Assembly: GCA_043721915.1 (NCBI GenBank)
Contig: JAYSPV010000099.1
Location: forward strand, 1-37,241
Length of the DNA stretch: 37,241 nt
Source of the DNA: UBA668 sp043721915
GTDB lineage: Bacteria; Actinomycetota; Acidimicrobiia; Acidimicrobiales; Ilumatobacteraceae
Reading direction: 5' to 3'
Numbering within the stretch: position 1 is the first letter of the stretch; every line of letters begins with the position of its first letter. The position numbers were made by a program, and so were the translations under genes. The notes below the pieces were generated by a model that had not been told where the DNA came from, searched no databases, and saw nothing but the letters and a program-made list of their open reading frames with translations. Shown here in pieces: positions 16,100 to 23,852 of this stretch.

Positions 16100-16747
16100 G
16101 TGAGCCCACTCGCCGCCAACACCGTCAGCTCGATCATCTCGATCACCCCGAATGCGCTGGCCGAACTTGCTGCCATGCGCGACGCAGAGCCGGATGCCGA
16201 CCGGCTCGGTCTGCGGCTGGAGATCATCAGTGCGCCCGGCGAGGACTTCAAGTACGACCTCAGCTTCGACGTCGTCACCAAGGCGGCGTTCTCCGATGAG
16301 GTTCGCACGCACACCGGCACCGACGACGCGGGGGCCGTCACCACCATGAAGGTGATCATTCCTGTCGGCAGCCTCGAGCTCCTGGAAGGCGCCACCCTCG
16401 ACCACACTGGTTCGGCCGGGCTCGTCATCCGCAACCCCAACAAGCCACAGGCACCCAAGGTCGAGGGTCTGGTCAGCGACGATCCGCTCAGCGCCGAGGT
16501 CGAGGCCATCGTCGCCGCCGAGGTCAACCCGGCGCTTGCCGCTCATGGCGGCTTCGTCACCTACGTGGGCCACGACAACGAAGGAACTGCCTATCTCACG
16601 ATGGGCGGCGGCTGCCATGGCTGCTCGATGAGCAGGATGACGATGCTGGAGGGTGTGCAGACGATGCTCGTCGAGGCGCTGCCGGCGATCGAGCGTGTCC
16701 GCGATCTCACCGATCACACATCCGGCGAGAACCCCTACTACCACTGA
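16100..16747 (+). CDS. nfuA: NfuA-like iron-sulfur cluster carrier
   Basis: A 215-residue protein in two domains. Residues 13-110 resemble an A-type (HesB/IscA) scaffold in strand order (SIISITPNALAELAAMRD onward) but lack its three cluster cysteines, as in NfuA. Residues 130-200 are a NifU C-terminal domain with Cys172-His-Gly-Cys175 in MGGGCHGCSMSRM, the CxxC that binds a [4Fe-4S] cluster between two subunits. It should deliver clusters to cytosolic Fe-S enzymes. GTG 16100 is the start: it is the only candidate ahead of the conserved region and sits seven bases after a -10-like TAGCCT. The family and role are firm; the gene symbol is by similarity of architecture. Confidence 0.87.
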   Translation: MSPLAANTVSSIISITPNALAELAAMRDAEPDADRLGLRLEIISAPGEDFKYDLSFDVVTKAAFSDEVRTHTGTDDAGAVTTMKVIIPVGSLELLEGATLDHTGSAGLVIRNPNKPQAPKVEGLVSDDPLSAEVEAIVAAEVNPALAAHGGFVTYVGHDNEGTAYLTMGGGCHGCSMSRMTMLEGVQTMLVEALPAIERVRDLTDHTSGENPYYH

Positions 16748-16793
16748 GCCCGGTGGGCGCGGTATGCGGCGGCGCCTTGAGCGCGTGTCCTCC

Positions 16794-16799
16794 TACACT
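16794..16799 (+). promoter_or_regulatory. -10 element of the small lipoprotein gene
   Basis: TACACT six bases before ATG 16806, with no Shine-Dalgarno sequence; consistent with leaderless initiation. Confidence 0.5.
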
Positions 16800-16805
16800 C
16801 GCGAC

Positions 16806-17366
16806 ATGTCGACTCGAAGGCTCTGCTCGTTGTTCGTCGTTTCCTCGCTCGTCGTGCTGGCCAGTTGCAGCGATACGGCGTCGCGCTCGGTTGTCAGCGA
16901 AGGGATCTCGACCAGCTCTTCTTCGGTGCCGGAGTCGACAACCACTGCTGATGCCACCACCACGGACGTTGTGACTGCGGCGCCATCGCCAACCCCTGCA
17001 CCGACGGTCGCGCCGACTGCCCCACCGGCGACCGCAGCACCCGCGACGAACGCACCCGCGACGACCGCGGGGAGCACTGGCCCCAAGGTGGTCTCCGCCA
17101 CGTTCAGCGGCCCAAACGCGTGCCCGGCGCCGGATGTGACTGTCGATCTGCCCTCACCGACCGTGAGCATCTCTTGGGTGGCCACCAATGCCGACAGCGT
17201 CTACGTCTCGATCGACAACTCGTATGGCCCGTACGAGCAGAACCTGCCGTTGACCGGTTCCATCTCCGGCCTTCCGTTCGCTTGCCCCGGCTCGCACACG
17301 TACTACGTGGTGGCCATCAAGGGAGCCGAGAGAGACCTCAAGTCGAAGACCTTCACCGCCAACTGA
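16806..17366 (+). CDS. Small exported lipoprotein, unknown function
   Basis: A 186-residue protein not matching any family I know. It has a signal peptide with lipobox VLASC (Cys21), then about 85 residues rich in Ser, Thr, Pro and Ala (disordered linker), then a C-terminal domain of about 90 residues starting TGPKVVSATFSG. That domain has two cysteines (GPNACPAPD and LPFACPGSH), likely a disulfide, and alternating beta-strand character (VSISWVATNADSVYVSID), suggesting an Ig/fibronectin-like sandwich. It is probably surface exposed and tethered to the membrane. It lies 58 bases after nfuA but has its own -10-like element. Confidence 0.8.
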   Translation: MSTRRLCSLFVVSSLVVLASCSDTASRSVVSEGISTSSSSVPESTTTADATTTDVVTAAPSPTPAPTVAPTAPPATAAPATNAPATTAGSTGPKVVSATFSGPNACPAPDVTVDLPSPTVSISWVATNADSVYVSIDNSYGPYEQNLPLTGSISGLPFACPGSHTYYVVAIKGAERDLKSKTFTAN

Positions 17367-17404
17367 CCGGTTACCGGTGAGCGGCGCAGGTGCTGCGACG
17401 TCGA

Positions 17405-18214
17405 TCAGTCGTCGAACCAGAAGTCCCGCAGGGCGGCGCCCTCTTCGAAGTAGTACCAGCCGTCGCTGAGCTGGCGCAGCAGCTGCAGCCCGGCCGCCGT
17501 CTCTACTGCCCCATCCGGGCTGTACACGAAACCGGCACCACGGCCTTCGCCGGCATCTTCGAGGTACAGCCGCCGCTGGCCGTCGACCGTCTTCTCGACG
17601 GCATCGTGCCAGCAGAACCGTCCGGTGTTCGAGCGTTCGATGGGCTCGCCGCGCTCGATGGCGGCGGTGAGGCGAGGCTCGCAGTGCGCCCACCGCACGC
17701 GGAACGGTCCGCCGGCGGCGAAGAAGATGACGACGACGGCCGTGATTGGCAACCACGCCCACCACCATCGCTGTGGGCGAGTGCCACCACCGCGACGGAC
17801 TGCGAACGCGTACACGAGAAACCCGAAGCCGACGCCCCACACCAATGCCCACGGGTACCACAGCTGGGCGGGCGTGGCGGCGTCCCAGACCCCGACCACG
17901 GCGATGAACGGCGCCAGGAAGATCAATGCGACCAAGGGGCGCCGGTGCGTCGCGGAGCGCGGTTCTTCGGCAGCGGTGAGCGCAAGAAGACGGGCAGACC
18001 AGTCGGGGAGACCGAAGCGGGCGGTGATCGCCGCGCCGGCGCCCCAGCACAGCGACCAGAACGGTGCGATCTGGAGCGCACCGATGACCCCCACCACGAA
18101 GACGCCGATCGCCAGGGCTGCGCCCCACGAGAAGTGGCCGACGGCTCGAGGCGCGTCCGGCGACGCGTTCGCAGGAAGTGTGCCGCCTGAACCGGCATCG
18201 GTCGTCGAGATCAT
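17405..18214 (-). CDS. Membrane protein of unknown function
   Basis: A 269-residue protein with four to five hydrophobic segments in the first 165 residues (for example WGAALAIGVFVVGVIGAL, ALIFLAPFIAVVGVW, WLPITAVVVIFFAAGG). It is followed by a soluble C-terminal domain of about 100 residues with two cysteines (AHCEPRL, RFCWHDAVEKTV), ending in an acidic tail. No family recognised. The ATG at 18214 is preceded by TACGTT eight bases upstream and also by AGGGAG, so either leaderless or Shine-Dalgarno initiation is possible. It converges on the lipoprotein gene; the 38-base gap holds ACCGGT twice (17366-17378), possibly part of a weak terminator. Confidence 0.75.
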   Translation of the reverse strand: MISTTDAGSGGTLPANASPDAPRAVGHFSWGAALAIGVFVVGVIGALQIAPFWSLCWGAGAAITARFGLPDWSARLLALTAAEEPRSATHRRPLVALIFLAPFIAVVGVWDAATPAQLWYPWALVWGVGFGFLVYAFAVRRGGGTRPQRWWWAWLPITAVVVIFFAAGGPFRVRWAHCEPRLTAAIERGEPIERSNTGRFCWHDAVEKTVDGQRRLYLEDAGEGRGAGFVYSPDGAVETAAGLQLLRQLSDGWYYFEEGAALRDFWFDD

Positions 18215-18222
18215 CGCTCCCT

Positions 18223-18228
18223 AACGTA
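18223..18228 (-). promoter_or_regulatory. -10 element of the membrane protein gene
   Basis: TACGTT on the minus strand, eight bases before ATG 18214, within the 26-base gap after the alpha/beta hydrolase gene. Confidence 0.4.
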
Positions 18229-18240
18229 TCTCTGGCCGGC

Positions 18241-18885
18241 TCAGGCCGCTGCACTCGCGAACTCGGCGATTGCCTCGGCGAGCGTTGCCAGTTCGGGGCC
18301 GAGGGTGGCAACGTGGCCGCTGCTCGCCAACTGCAGGCGACGCACCGGGCAGAGCAGCAGGGAGGCCAGGTAGTCGGCGCTGAACGGGTCGACCACTTCA
18401 TCGAGCGCGCTGGTGACGAGCAGTACCGGCACCTGCGCCGCCGACAGGTCGGTGGCGAGCGAGCCGTTCGCCATCTCGAGCAGGGCACCGATCGGGAGTG
18501 TCGTGTAGCCCACCTCGCCAGCGGCCAGCGGTGGGCCGTCGGTCCACGCCAGGCCACGGGACTGCTGCCACTCCAAGCCCGCGACGGCATCCGGATCGGG
18601 CGGGGGAGGGTTGATCGCCACCACGGCTGCGCACTGCCCGGAGGCGGCCAGTGCCAGCGCGAGGTTGGCGCCCATCGACTGGCCCACGGCGAGGTCGCAC
18701 CGCCACTCCTTGGCGGCAGCGAGCCAGTCGGCCCAGCCGACCGTCAGCAACGCCGCCGGCTCGGAGCCGTGGCCGGGCAGCGTCGGAACATGCACCTCGT
18801 GGCCGTACGCGGCCAGCGCGTCGGCGAGTGGGGCCATCGTCGCGGCCGTACCGCCCAGGCCGTGCAGGAGCAGGATTCGGGCCAT
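18241..18885 (-). CDS. Alpha/beta hydrolase (esterase/lipase-like)
   Basis: A 214-residue serine hydrolase. LLLHGLGGTAAT provides the oxyanion HG motif, GQSMG (68-72) the nucleophile Ser70, SALDEVVD the acid, and SGHVATLG the catalytic His near the C-terminus. The small cap and GQSMGANLAL resemble carboxylesterases or monoacylglycerol lipase-like enzymes; the substrate is unknown. The start ATG 18885 is 11 bases after the stop of the PLP enzyme gene, so it is probably cotranscribed with it. No signal peptide, so cytosolic. Confidence 0.85.
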   Translation of the reverse strand: MARILLLHGLGGTAATMAPLADALAAYGHEVHVPTLPGHGSEPAALLTVGWADWLAAAKEWRCDLAVGQSMGANLALALAASGQCAAVVAINPPPPDPDAVAGLEWQQSRGLAWTDGPPLAAGEVGYTTLPIGALLEMANGSLATDLSAAQVPVLLVTSALDEVVDPFSADYLASLLLCPVRRLQLASSGHVATLGPELATLAEAIAEFASAAA

Positions 18886-18896
18886 CGGGGTTGGTG

Positions 18897-20069
18897 TCAG
18901 CTCGCCGGCAGCGCGCGCAGCAGATCGGCCAGCAGATCCGCCGGATCCTCCAGGCCCACCGAGATGCGCAGCAAGCCGCCGCTGACGCCCTGTTGTGCGG
19001 CCTCCGCGTCGGTGAGGCTGGCATGGGTGGTGGTGCGCGGGTGACAGATGATCGTCTCCGGACCGCCCAACGAAGTGGCGACTCGCACCAACTCCACGCG
19101 TGCGAGCAGTTGCTCGGCTGCGGCTGTGCCCCCGGCCAGATCGATGGCGAGCACGGTGCCAAAGTGACGCATCTGCCGCTTCGCGAGATCGTGCTGCGGA
19201 TGCGAGGCAAGGCCCGGGTAGTGCACTGCGGCGACCTCCGGATGGCGTTGCAGTTCCTCCGCGAGGTGCAGCGCGCTGGCCGACTGGTGATTGGTGCGAA
19301 CTGCCAGCGTGCGGATGCCGCGCAGCGCGTTGAGTGCATCGAACGGCGACGGCGTCGCGCCGTGCAGCACGTGATAGCCCCAGATCTCGTCGAGCAGATC
19401 GCGCTCGCCGCTGACGACACCGAGGGTGGCGTCGTTGTGGCCGGCGATGCCCTTCGTCGCGGAGTGCAGCGACAGGTGCACACCGTGCGCCAGTGGCTGC
19501 TGGCCGAGCGGGGTGGCGAACGTGGAATCGACGACGGTGATCGGGCCGCGAAGGCCGCCGATCTCGTCGAGGTCGACCAGCTCCAGCAGCGGGTTGGAAG
19601 GCGTCTCCGCGATCGCGAGCATCGTGCGGCCCGGCTGGATGGCTGCAGCGAACGCGCCCTGCTCGGTGCCGTCGACGAACGTGACCTCGATGCCGAAGCG
19701 GGCGCATGGGCCCTGCAGGAACGCGAGCGTGGCCGAGTACAACTGGCGCTGAGCGACGATGTGGCTGCCCTGGCCGCAGAGCGCGAGCACGACGGTGCTG
19801 ATCGCGCCCATGCCGCTGGCGAAGGCGAGGGCGGACTCGGCGCCCTCGAGCGTGGCGACGGCTTCTTCGAACGACGTCACGGTCGGGTTCGCGTAACGGC
19901 CGTAGAACTCGCCGCTGCGAACGCCCGTCGCACGGCGGCGGGCGTCGGCCAAGTCGCTGGATTGCCAGACGCTGCTCGCCCAGAGCGCAGGGGCGAGCGA
20001 GCGCCCACTGTGCCCGCGGCCGGCGGTGATTGCCTGAGTTGCGGGTTGCGAGGCGGGGGTGTCCGGCAC
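18897..20069 (-). CDS. Cys/Met-metabolism PLP-dependent enzyme (cystathionine gamma-synthase/lyase family)
   Basis: A 390-residue fold-type I PLP enzyme. FYGRYANPT corresponds to the YxRxxNPT phosphate/substrate region, SALAFASGMGAIS stacks on PLP, and Lys206 in SLHSATKGIAGHND is the Schiff-base lysine. SLGGPETIICHP and GLLRISVGLEDPADLLADL are the conserved C-terminal motifs. It would catalyse gamma-replacement or gamma-elimination on sulfur amino acids; whether it is MetB, MetC-like or methionine gamma-lyase cannot be told. GTG 20069 is the start, with TAGCCT seven bases upstream and no Shine-Dalgarno sequence. Confidence 0.9.
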   Translation of the reverse strand: MPDTPASQPATQAITAGRGHSGRSLAPALWASSVWQSSDLADARRRATGVRSGEFYGRYANPTVTSFEEAVATLEGAESALAFASGMGAISTVVLALCGQGSHIVAQRQLYSATLAFLQGPCARFGIEVTFVDGTEQGAFAAAIQPGRTMLAIAETPSNPLLELVDLDEIGGLRGPITVVDSTFATPLGQQPLAHGVHLSLHSATKGIAGHNDATLGVVSGERDLLDEIWGYHVLHGATPSPFDALNALRGIRTLAVRTNHQSASALHLAEELQRHPEVAAVHYPGLASHPQHDLAKRQMRHFGTVLAIDLAGGTAAAEQLLARVELVRVATSLGGPETIICHPRTTTHASLTDAEAAQQGVSGGLLRISVGLEDPADLLADLLRALPAS

Positions 20070-20076
20070 CTGGTCA

Positions 20077-20099
20077 AGGCTAGGCGATGGTTCTACGCT
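20077..20099. promoter_or_regulatory. Divergent -10 elements between the PLP enzyme and DinB-like genes
   Basis: Minus strand: TAGCCT at 20082-20077, seven bases before GTG 20069. Plus strand: TACGCT at 20094-20099, six bases before ATG 20106. Only 36 bases separate the two start codons, so the two promoters must overlap each other and no leader can exist on either side. Confidence 0.55.
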
Positions 20100-20105
20100 G
20101 CGCCT

Positions 20106-20771
20106 ATGACTATCGAGGTTGCTGAAGTGCCTGCCGTCGACCTTGGCGAGTTGTATCGGTTGGCGCGCGAACGGATCACTGCCCTGGTGACCGCCGCCGA
20201 CGTCGATCCGGTGGCGGTCGTCCCGGCGACGCCTGAATGGTCCGTGCACGACGTCGTCGCGCACCTCAGCGGCATCGCCGTCGACGGCACGACCGGCAAC
20301 ATGGAGGGAGCGCCGGGCGATGAGTGGACGGCAGCGCAGGTGCGCCGCAACGCGCATCGTTCGATCGCGGAGATGGTGGCCGAGTGGTCGCAGGTGGGTC
20401 CGTTGATGGAGGGGTTCCTCTCCACACCGGAGGGTGCACTGGCGTCCGCGGCTGTGATCGACATCCACACCCACGAGGCCGACCTTCGCCATGCACTTGG
20501 CCTACCGGTGGCGGTTCCGGCGGCATTCATTGCATGGGCGGGGCCGACGATGCGTCACGGTTTCGCTGCTGCGGTCGCGGCTGGCGACCTACCCCCGGTG
20601 GCGGTGTCGGTCGGCGATTTCGAGCTGTTCCGAGCTCGACTCGGCCGCAGAACCAAAGCCGAGGTCGCTGCCGACGGCTGGTCGGCTCCGGCTGCGGGTT
20701 ACCTCGATGTGTTCTTCATCTTCGGTCGAGCTGCCAGGCCGTTGCGTGAGTCGCTGGAGCACAGGCCGTGA
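20106..20771 (+). CDS. Maleylpyruvate isomerase-like (DinB/MDMPI superfamily) protein
   Basis: A 221-residue protein of the four-helix DinB/MDMPI_N superfamily. PATPEWSVHDVVAHLSGIA is the N-terminal motif with the metal His, and AAVIDIHTHEADLRHALG carries the second Glu/His cluster. The C-terminal region differs from true MDMPI (compare the protein at 1352-2008), so it falls in the broad thiol-dependent transferase-like group whose substrates are mostly unknown. It begins a plus-strand run and its stop overlaps the next gene by four bases. Confidence 0.8.
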   Translation: MTIEVAEVPAVDLGELYRLARERITALVTAADVDPVAVVPATPEWSVHDVVAHLSGIAVDGTTGNMEGAPGDEWTAAQVRRNAHRSIAEMVAEWSQVGPLMEGFLSTPEGALASAAVIDIHTHEADLRHALGLPVAVPAAFIAWAGPTMRHGFAAAVAAGDLPPVAVSVGDFELFRARLGRRTKAEVAADGWSAPAAGYLDVFFIFGRAARPLRESLEHRP

Positions 20772-21130
20772 TCGGCCACCTGGGCGAAGTGGTCATCGAC
20801 TGCCACGACCCGGCACATCTCGCCGAGTTCTGGCAGCGGATGCTGGGCGGCTACGTCGTGCGCCAGAGCCACGAATGGGTTGCGCTCGAGCCGGCGACGG
20901 GCATCACGGTGTCGTTCCAGCTGGTGCCGGAAGCCAAGACGGTGAAGAATCGAGTGCACCTCGACGTGGACGTCGGCGACCTCCTCGAAGCAACAGCCGC
21001 TGCGGTTGCGGCCGGCGCCGCGGTGATTGGCCCGCCGGTGTACGACGAGATCGGTGGTTTCCAGGTGATGGCCGACCCCGAGGGCAACGAGTTCTGCCTG
21101 ATCAACGGCCCGACGGCGATCACGGCCTAG
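20768..21130 (+). CDS. VOC-superfamily (glyoxalase-like) protein
   Basis: A 120-residue single-domain vicinal-oxygen-chelate protein. It opens IGHLGEVVIDCHDPAHLAEFWQ, has the mid-domain NRVHLDVDVGDLLEA and ends VMADPEGNEFCLING, the typical metal-ligand Glu strand. These small Glyoxalase_6-type proteins include lyases, dioxygenases and drug-binding proteins; the role is not assigned. GTG 20768 overlaps the stop of the preceding gene (GTGA), so the two are coupled and may act on the same compound. Confidence 0.87.
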   Translation: MIGHLGEVVIDCHDPAHLAEFWQRMLGGYVVRQSHEWVALEPATGITVSFQLVPEAKTVKNRVHLDVDVGDLLEATAAAVAAGAAVIGPPVYDEIGGFQVMADPEGNEFCLINGPTAITA

Positions 21131-21135
21131 CTGAC

Positions 21136-21141
21136 TATGGT
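21136..21141 (+). promoter_or_regulatory. -10 element of the phosphofructokinase gene
   Basis: TATGGT six bases before ATG 21148, with no Shine-Dalgarno sequence, although the gene follows the VOC gene by only 17 bases. The gene may thus have its own leaderless transcript. Confidence 0.5.
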
Positions 21142-21147
21142 CGAGGC

Positions 21148-22251
21148 ATGAACCCGATTCGTCGCATTGCTCTCTCCACCGGTGGTGGTGACGCTCCCGG
21201 CCTCAACGCCGTGATCAGGGCGGCCACGCTCGCAGCTGTGCACAAGGGCTGGGAGGTGGTAGGGATCCGCGACGGGTTCAACGGCCTGCTCTTCCCCGAC
21301 GAGTACCTTTCAGGCGGTGTCGTGCCGCTGACGCGCGAGAACGTGCGAGGCATCGTCCACCAGGGCGGCACGATTCTCGGCACCACGAACCGCGGTAACC
21401 CGACCGCGTATCCCGTGCAGCAACCCGACGGGAGTTGGCTGGAGGTCGACCGCACGGCGGAGTTGCTGGCACTGTTCGAACAGCACGCGATCGATGCCCT
21501 GATCACCATCGGCGGCGATGGATCGCTGACGATCGCCAATCACCTCCATCAGGCGGGGTTGCGGGTCATCGGTGTCCCCAAGACGATCGACAACGATCTG
21601 CTCGGCACCGACGCCACGTTCGGCTTCGACACTGCGGTCAGCTTCGCGTCCGAATGCATCGACCGGCTGTTCACGACGGCCACCTCGCACGGTCGGGTGA
21701 TCGTGGTCGAGGTGATGGGCCGTTATGCCGGTTGGATCGCGCTCAATGCGGGTGTGGCGAGCGGGGTGCATGCGATCTTGATTCCCGAGATCCCCTTCGA
21801 TCTCGAGCCGGTGGCGGCGATGATCCACCGGCGCGAGGAACGTGGCGCCAAGTTCTCGATCGTCGTGGTGGCCGAGGGGGCGGCGCCCGTCGGTGGTGCG
21901 ATCTCGGTGCTCGGCAAGTCGATCGGGCAGTCCGAACGTCTCGGCGGCATCGGCGAGAAGGTAGCCGCGCAATTGGAGGCGTTGACCGGACGCGAGTCCC
22001 GAACGGTGGTGCTCGGGCACCTGTTGCGAGGTGGCAGCCCGACGTCGTTCGACCGCCTGCTCGGCCTGCGTTTCGGCGCTGCCGCTGTGCGTGCATTGGC
22101 GGTGGGAGAGAACGGGATCATGGTCGCGCTCACTCCTCCCACCGTCTCGTACGTGCCGCTGGCCGTCGCGACGGCACGTCTGAAGACCGTGCCGATGGAC
22201 TGCGACACGATGCAGACCGCCCGCGACATGCACATCAGCTTCGGGAATTGA
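21148..22251 (+). CDS. pfkA: 6-phosphofructokinase
   Basis: A 367-residue enzyme phosphorylating fructose 6-phosphate in glycolysis. Motifs: STGGGDAPGLNAVIRA at the N-terminus, GGDGS (122-126), PKTIDND (144-150) with the catalytic Asp148, and VMGRYAGWIA. In the E. coli numbering convention the key positions are Gly104 (here Gly125, as in ATP enzymes) and residue 124 (here Lys145, where E. coli has Gly and PPi enzymes have Lys). This mixed signature is typical of the group III actinobacterial enzymes. ATP is the likelier donor because Gly occupies the first position; this is inference. The 3-prime end overlaps the convergent dimethylformamidase-like gene by 17 bases. Confidence 0.93.
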   Translation: MNPIRRIALSTGGGDAPGLNAVIRAATLAAVHKGWEVVGIRDGFNGLLFPDEYLSGGVVPLTRENVRGIVHQGGTILGTTNRGNPTAYPVQQPDGSWLEVDRTAELLALFEQHAIDALITIGGDGSLTIANHLHQAGLRVIGVPKTIDNDLLGTDATFGFDTAVSFASECIDRLFTTATSHGRVIVVEVMGRYAGWIALNAGVASGVHAILIPEIPFDLEPVAAMIHRREERGAKFSIVVVAEGAAPVGGAISVLGKSIGQSERLGGIGEKVAAQLEALTGRESRTVVLGHLLRGGSPTSFDRLLGLRFGAAAVRALAVGENGIMVALTPPTVSYVPLAVATARLKTVPMDCDTMQTARDMHISFGN

Positions 22252-23797
22252 GCCGCTGCACGACGTTCGTGGTGACTTGGCTGACCATCGGGTCGTCGAG
22301 CGCGTACACCCAGTCGGTGCTGCCGATCGTGGCGACGATGCCGCCGGTAGGCCCGCTCGGCCGGCAGGTGAGCATGACGGCGTTGCCGTGGCGAACCCGC
22401 TTGAGCGAGTCGGCGCCGGTGTCGCCGTAGAAGCGCTCGGCGACGAACTCGAGATCGCACTGATCGGCGCTGGCGGCGACCGATGCCGGGTACTCGCCCT
22501 CCGCGAGGTTGGAGGCGGGAGCGACTGCGACGACTTCCGTGTCGTGAGGCGCATCCGGCTGCAGGGCCACCGGGAGGCCGTAGTCATCGAGGCCCAACTT
22601 CACGCCGACGGTCTCGTAGCCGACTGCGCCGAGCGACGCGCCCAGCTGGTCGCCGTACCGGAGGCCGGTGCCCTCGAACAGCCAGTGATCGTCGCGGTAG
22701 ACGGTGAAGCCGCCGCTGGCCCTTGGGGTCGCCTGGCCGAACCTGCTGTACAGGCCGTACGCGCTGCCGGCGCCGAGGAAGCGCCACTCGGGTCGGCCGA
22801 CGAGCGGATCGCACCACATGCCGCTCATCGTGTGCTCGGCGGCTGTGCCGACCACCGGGTCGTTGCGGTGCGCCGAGTACTTGTGGGCGGTCATCGATCG
22901 GCCGGTGCCCGTCGTGTGATCGTTCAACCGCACCTGCCAGAACATCGTGTTGCCGGACAGGCTGGCGTAGTTGCCGCCGCCGGCCACGTGGGCCTCGATC
23001 GTGTCGCGCTGGGCGGCCGACCAGTACTCGTCGTGGCCGACGCCGAGCACGAGGCGGTATCCGTTCACGACAGCGGGCTCGTGTGCCAGATCGCTGGAGA
23101 CCGCATAGTCGAGGCTGACGTCGTTTCTGGCCGCCCACTCCGCGAAACGACGCTCGTACGTGTACCAGCCCGATGAGCTCATGTACCCGGGGAATCCGTG
23201 GGCGTGGCGGTACTCCTGGTACACGACGCCGTCGACGTCGGGATCTTCGCCCGGGTGCGCTGGGCGGCTCTTGCGGTCGTCGCGCTCGGTCGGTTCGCGC
23301 ACGAGCATGCCGCGCCCGAAGGGCCGATCGAAGCTGACCTGATGGCCGCCGGTGTACAGGCTGCGCCCACCCCAGTTGTTGTACGCGTTGTAGGTGTTGG
23401 TGGCGATCACGAGCAGCGGGTTGCCGGTTGCCCGCTTGGCGCGCACCACGAACATCGCGTGGCCGACCGCCCGATCATGGGTCGCCCCATTGGCGTGCAG
23501 CGTCACGAGGTAGACGCCGCTGGCCCAGTCGCTGCCAATCGGGATGGTGAGCGCCGCCGGCCAGTCGCATCCGTGCGAGTCGGCGTTCTCCGGCGTCGGG
23601 TACGCCACGCCCTGCACGTCGCGCAGCGCCCACAGCACCTCGTCGTTGCCCGGTGTCGTGGCACCCCAGCGGCGCACGTCGACGTCGAACCGATCGGTGG
23701 CGCACCACGCATGGAGCGCCACCCCCTCGCCGGGGAGATAGCTCAGCCGGTCGCAGTACGCCTCGACCGCGTCGTAGTGGGTGACATCATCAGCCAT
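22235..23797 (-). CDS. N,N-dimethylformamidase large-subunit-like protein
   Basis: A 520-residue protein resembling the C-terminal catalytic part of the large subunit of dimethylformamidase, an iron amidohydrolase. Visible landmarks are the Tyr-rich ATNTYNAYNNWGG (Tyr136, Tyr139) and GVGHDEYWS (His255, Glu257). The known Paracoccus enzyme uses two Tyr and a Glu as iron ligands with a nearby His, so an iron site is plausible here. The usual large subunit is longer, and no small-subunit gene is present, so the substrate may differ. ATG 23797 is six bases after a TACCGT -10-like element. Its first 32 codons and promoter are duplicated at 24348-24460. Confidence 0.8.
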   Translation of the reverse strand: MADDVTHYDAVEAYCDRLSYLPGEGVALHAWCATDRFDVDVRRWGATTPGNDEVLWALRDVQGVAYPTPENADSHGCDWPAALTIPIGSDWASGVYLVTLHANGATHDRAVGHAMFVVRAKRATGNPLLVIATNTYNAYNNWGGRSLYTGGHQVSFDRPFGRGMLVREPTERDDRKSRPAHPGEDPDVDGVVYQEYRHAHGFPGYMSSSGWYTYERRFAEWAARNDVSLDYAVSSDLAHEPAVVNGYRLVLGVGHDEYWSAAQRDTIEAHVAGGGNYASLSGNTMFWQVRLNDHTTGTGRSMTAHKYSAHRNDPVVGTAAEHTMSGMWCDPLVGRPEWRFLGAGSAYGLYSRFGQATPRASGGFTVYRDDHWLFEGTGLRYGDQLGASLGAVGYETVGVKLGLDDYGLPVALQPDAPHDTEVVAVAPASNLAEGEYPASVAASADQCDLEFVAERFYGDTGADSLKRVRHGNAVMLTCRPSGPTGGIVATIGSTDWVYALDDPMVSQVTTNVVQRLNSRS

Positions 23798-23812
23798 GCC
23801 CGCACGGTACCC
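23700..23812 (-). repeat. 113-base direct repeat, copy 1 (5-prime end of dimethylformamidase-like gene)
   Basis: Matches 24348-24460 at 111 of 113 positions in the same orientation. The repeat covers the -10 element, the start codon and the first 32 codons. The differences are one synonymous change (His codon CAT versus CAC) and one that changes Val5 to Phe. Weaker similarity continues about 20 bases upstream of the start. Confidence 0.95.
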
Positions 23813-23828
23813 GGTGGCCTCGCGAGGC
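23804..23828 (-). promoter_or_regulatory. -10 element and 12-base palindrome before the dimethylformamidase-like gene
   Basis: TACCGT (23809-23804, minus strand) ends six bases before ATG 23797. Just upstream lies the perfect palindrome GCCTCGCGAGGC (23817-23828), in the expected -35 to -10 spacer, where a regulator could block transcription. The duplicated copy keeps the -10 but has a degraded palindrome. Confidence 0.45.
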
Positions 23829-23852
23829 TCGTACGTATCGAGATGGTGGGGG

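Noticed and set aside
17366..17404. ACCGGT pair as a terminator between convergent genes
   Set aside because: Arms are only six bases and no T-run follows; mentioned in the neighbouring gene but not called.
18651..20771. A 706-codon plus-strand open frame that could suggest a fusion upstream of the DinB-like protein
   Set aside because: The first 485 codons are antisense to the PLP enzyme and hydrolase genes and have no family features; the real gene starts at ATG 20106 behind a -10 element.
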